DNA from: Verrucomicrobiota bacterium
Lineage (GTDB): Bacteria > Verrucomicrobiota > Lentisphaeria > Oligosphaerales > JAFGRS01
Assembly: GCA_019136035.1 (NCBI GenBank)
Contig: JAGVUW010000461.1
Span: 1 to 6,872, forward strand
DNA length: 6,872 nt
Direction: 5' to 3'
The translations under genes and the position numbers were made by a program. How positions within the stretch are numbered: position 1 is the stretch's first letter; every line of letters begins with the position of its first letter. Below the pieces are notes generated by a model. The model searched no databases, was not told where the DNA came from, and saw only the letters and a list, made by a program, of their open reading frames with translations. Of this stretch, positions 5,467 through 6,872 are shown piece by piece.

Positions 5467-6872
5467 CCGCGGCATCACCCTCATCGACTACGACGAGGCC
5501 GGCCGCGAGGTCGGCCGCCACGACCCGGTCACCGGCAGCATCGGCTATGCCTACGACGCGGCCGGGCGCTGCGTCGAGGTCGCCAGCGCCGCCCAGACGG
5601 TCGCCTGCGACTACGACCCGTTCGGGCGGCTGATGGCCGTGCGCTGCGGCCGCGACCTCGCCACGGTCGCCTACGACGACGTCGGAAGGGTCGACTCGGT
5701 CACCCTCCCCAACGGCCTGACCCGGCTCTACGACTACGACGAGGCCGGCCGCATCAACCGCCTCACCTACGCGGCAACCGCCGGCGGCGAGGAGATCGCC
5801 AGTTTCGCCGTCGACTACGACGCGACCGGGCGGTGCCGCCGTGCCACCTCCTCGGACGGCCTCGTCGGCGAGTTCTCCTACGACGGCATTGGCATGCTCG
5901 CCCGCGAGACCTGGCACGACGCGCACGGCCTCATCCAGGACGACCGCTACAGCTACGACGCCGGCGGCAACCGCGTCCGCCTCGAACGGCTCGACGAGAC
6001 CCTCGTCTACCACCTCGACAGCACCAGCGACCGGCTCCTCACCGTCACCTCGAGCCGCTCCGGCGAAACGCTTTTCGAATACGACGACGCCGGCGCTCTC
6101 ATCGCCATACGCCACCCGGATGGCAGCCGCGAGGCCCTGACCTACGACCTGGAACGCCGCCTCCAGTCATGGAGACGCTCCGGTGGAACCGCGCCCGCTC
6201 TGGCCCTGGAGTGGGACTCCGACGCCTGGGGCAACCGCGTCGCCGAGCGCGCCACGCCCGCCCAGGGCGCCGCCCGCGAGAGGCTCTTCCGGCTGGATAC
6301 CGCCAGCGCGGCCGTGCCGCAGCGCTTCGACGAATGCAGCCCCGACGGCCGCCAGGCCGTCGGACACGTCCGCGGCCCCGAGGGCCTCCTCTGGAGCCAC
6401 GGACCCGGCACCGCCGACCGGCACACCTACCTCGCGGACCCCTTCCAGAACATCCGCAGCGTCCTCGATGCCGACGGCAACGAGGTCGCCCGCGCCGCCT
6501 ACGACGCCTTCGGGAATGCCCTGCCAGGCAGCGCCCCCACCGCCACCGCCTTCGGCTATCGCGGCGAGCCCCACGACCGTACCGCCGGGATGGTCCACCT
6601 CCGCGCCCGTGACTACCTCACCGACTTCGGACGGTTCACCTCGCCGGATCCATTCCCGCCCGACCCCGAGGCGCCACTCTCGCTACACCGGTACCTCTAC
6701 GCCGACAACGACCCACTGCACAACGCCGATCCGACCGGGCTGTTTGCCGTGCCCGGCGTGCTGGTCGGCGCCGCGATCTGCCAGCGCCTGATGGGCGAGG
6801 CCATGCTCGTCTTCCGGCAGGTCCGGGGCGACCTCCGCGTCCTCGAGGAACAGACCACCGCCGCCACCCTCT
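5381..6872 (+). CDS. RHS/YD-repeat protein, downstream fragment with RHS core and start of C-terminal tip (3' partial)
   Basis: This is the continuation of the upstream RHS protein in frame 2. Recognisable family sequence starts at Y-D-D-G-G-R-L (5429). The listed start is the ATG at 5381, the first ATG after the preceding frame-2 stop (TGA at 5042-5044). It overlaps the upstream frame by 86 bases and has no visible Shine-Dalgarno sequence, so it may be only a formal start; residues before 5429 are out-of-register noise. I read the frame codon by codon from 5429 to the end and found no stop (481 codons). It carries more YD repeats (Y-D-E-A-G-R, Y-D-A-A-G-R, Y-D-P-F-G-R, Y-D-D-V-G-R), a transition segment (about 6171-6427) and the RHS-associated core (about 6428-6742), then the tip. 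In the family, the core closes the shell and supports release of the C-terminal tip. Without fusion to the upstream part this fragment has no export signal, so it is probably a pseudogene remnant unless the frame break is an artefact. Confidence 0.82.
   Translation, partial: MPARAAGWSRSSTPTGYDDGGRLCRIDDDRGITLIDYDEAGREVGRHDPVTGSIGYAYDAAGRCVEVASAAQTVACDYDPFGRLMAVRCGRDLATVAYDDVGRVDSVTLPNGLTRLYDYDEAGRINRLTYAATAGGEEIASFAVDYDATGRCRRATSSDGLVGEFSYDGIGMLARETWHDAHGLIQDDRYSYDAGGNRVRLERLDETLVYHLDSTSDRLLTVTSSRSGETLFEYDDAGALIAIRHPDGSREALTYDLERRLQSWRRSGGTAPALALEWDSDAWGNRVAERATPAQGAARERLFRLDTASAAVPQRFDECSPDGRQAVGHVRGPEGLLWSHGPGTADRHTYLADPFQNIRSVLDADGNEVARAAYDAFGNALPGSAPTATAFGYRGEPHDRTAGMVHLRARDYLTDFGRFTSPDPFPPDPEAPLSLHRYLYADNDPLHNADPTGLFAVPGVLVGAAICQRLMGEAMLVFRQVRGDLRVLEEQTTAATL
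5416..5461 (+). other. Frame break inside a shortened YD unit
   Basis: The D-x-x-G turn before the break has its first codon at 5416 (frame 1, D-P-D-G), and the next turn has its first codon at 5462 (frame 2, D-D-R-G). The distance is 46 bases, while the units just before measure 63 (5293 to 5356) and 60 (5356 to 5416). Between the end of D-P-D-G (5427) and Y-D-D (5429) only one base remains, where neighbouring units have about five or six residues. A net loss of 14 or 17 bases accounts for both the shortening and the change from frame 1 to frame 2. The short motif CGAC recurs several times at the junction, which could allow slippage. Confidence 0.85.
5429..6170 (+). repeat. YD-repeat array, frame-2 part
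   Basis: The array resumes with Y-D-D-G-G-R-L-C-R-I and continues with Y-D-E-A-G-R-E, Y-D-A-A-G-R-C, Y-D-P-F-G-R-L, Y-D-D-V-G-R-V, Y-D-E-A-G-R-I, Y-D-A-T-G-R-C, Y-D-G-I-G-M-L, Y-D-A-G-G-N-R, Y-D-D-A-G-A-L and Y-D-L-E-R-R-L. Spacing is less regular than in the 3907-4348 block, as is usual toward the closing end of an RHS shell. The style and codon use are the same as in the frame-1 part, so the two are one array. A less repetitive segment (about 6171-6427, with W-D-S-D-A-W-G-N-R-V) follows and leads into the core. Confidence 0.85.
6428..6742 (+). other. RHS repeat-associated core domain ending in D-P-T-G-L
   Basis: In frame 2 the translation gives Y-L-A-D-P-F-Q-N-I-R-S-V-L-D-A-D-G-N-E-V, Y-D-A-F-G-N (6500-6517), F-G-Y-R-G-E-P-H-D, L-R-A-R-D-Y-L-T-D-F-G-R-F-T-S-P-D-P (6599-6652) and Y-L-Y-A-D-N-D-P-L-H-N-A-D-P-T-G-L (6692-6742). 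This is the full order of landmarks of the RHS-associated core, including the F-x-S-x-D-P and N-D-P-x-x-x-x-D-P-x-G-L elements. In studied relatives the conserved aspartates near D-P-x-G support self-cleavage just after this motif, releasing the C-terminal tip. Both aspartate-containing elements are intact here, so the core looks competent if it is ever made as part of a full shell. Confidence 0.9.
6743..6872 (+). other. Start of variable C-terminal tip (cut by window end)
   Basis: The 43 codons after D-P-T-G-L belong to the region that in RHS proteins carries the polymorphic effector or toxin. It opens with a short hydrophobic stretch (F-A-V-P-G-V-L-V-G-A-A-I-C), followed by a charged, helix-like part (V-F-R-Q-V-R-G-D-L-R-V-L-E-E-Q). 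I do not recognise a toxin family in it, and the catalytic part, if present, would lie beyond the window. No stop codon or downstream immunity gene is visible. Confidence 0.6.

Larger units (their letters stand above)
1..6872 (+). pseudogene. Whole RHS gene, interrupted by one frame break at about 5427
   Basis: This entry joins the two reading frames as the single ancestral gene. Both frames encode consecutive parts of one architecture, with YD repeats on each side of the break and no repeated or missing module beyond part of one unit. At least 2,280 codons lie in the window, and both gene ends are outside it. I see no second disruption: frame 1 is open from 1 to 5427 and frame 2 from 5429 to 6872. 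A single recent lesion, or one consensus error, explains the pattern better than long decay. The pseudogene label is an inference and depends on the break being real. Confidence 0.6.

Noticed and set aside
99..6791. Other open frames of 67-309 codons on both strands overlapping the RHS gene.
   Set aside because: They are rich in Arg, Pro, Ser and Ala as expected for out-of-frame reading of GC-rich repeats, lack recognisable domains, and lie entirely within the RHS reading frames.

Overview
This window is the interior and 3' part of one very large, high-GC, plus-strand gene for a secreted RHS/YD-repeat protein. Coding sequence fills it from the first base to the last. The left edge is already inside the gene (frame 1 is open from base 1), and the right edge falls 43 codons after the RHS core, before any stop codon. 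No RNA gene, mobile element, CRISPR array, promoter or terminator is visible. Base composition is strongly GC-rich, and almost every codon ends in C or G. The organism is therefore a high-GC bacterium. From memory, this architecture (a module like those near transglutaminase-type domains, then Ig-like repeats and an RHS shell) occurs in Planctomycetota, Myxococcota-type deltaproteobacteria and some high-GC Gammaproteobacteria, but the sequence alone does not choose between them.

Layout, left to right. (1) About 1-420 is an N-terminal module resembling one recurrent in giant bacterial RHS proteins. (2) About 781-984 is a FlgD-like Ig domain. (3) About 1033-2850 is a string of roughly six Ig-like beta-sandwich domains, the first four spaced about 291-309 bases apart. 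(4) About 2851-3870 is the RHS entry segment (G-L-P-I-T-L-T-R-T-Y-N-S-L, then D-F-G-P-G-W). (5) About 3871-6170 is a long YD-repeat array, including eight consecutive units at exact 63-base (21-residue) spacing. (6) About 6428-6742 is the RHS-associated core, ending in D-P-T-G-L. (7) From 6743 the variable C-terminal tip begins and is cut off by the window.

The most notable feature is a frame break inside the YD array at about 5425-5429. Frame 1 reads good YD repeats up to D-P-D-G (ending 5427) and then runs out of register to a TGA at 5464-5466. The repeats resume at Y-D-D-G-G-R-L (5429) in frame 2 and continue without a stop to the window end. The repeat unit spanning the break is 46 bases long, where its neighbours are 60 or 63. 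That fits a net loss of 14 or 17 bases, both of which give exactly the observed frame change. The gene is therefore either a pseudogene split into two reading frames or carries an assembly error in a repeat. If real, the upstream product is an unclosed shell without core or tip, and the core plus tip are separated from the secretion and adhesion part of the protein.
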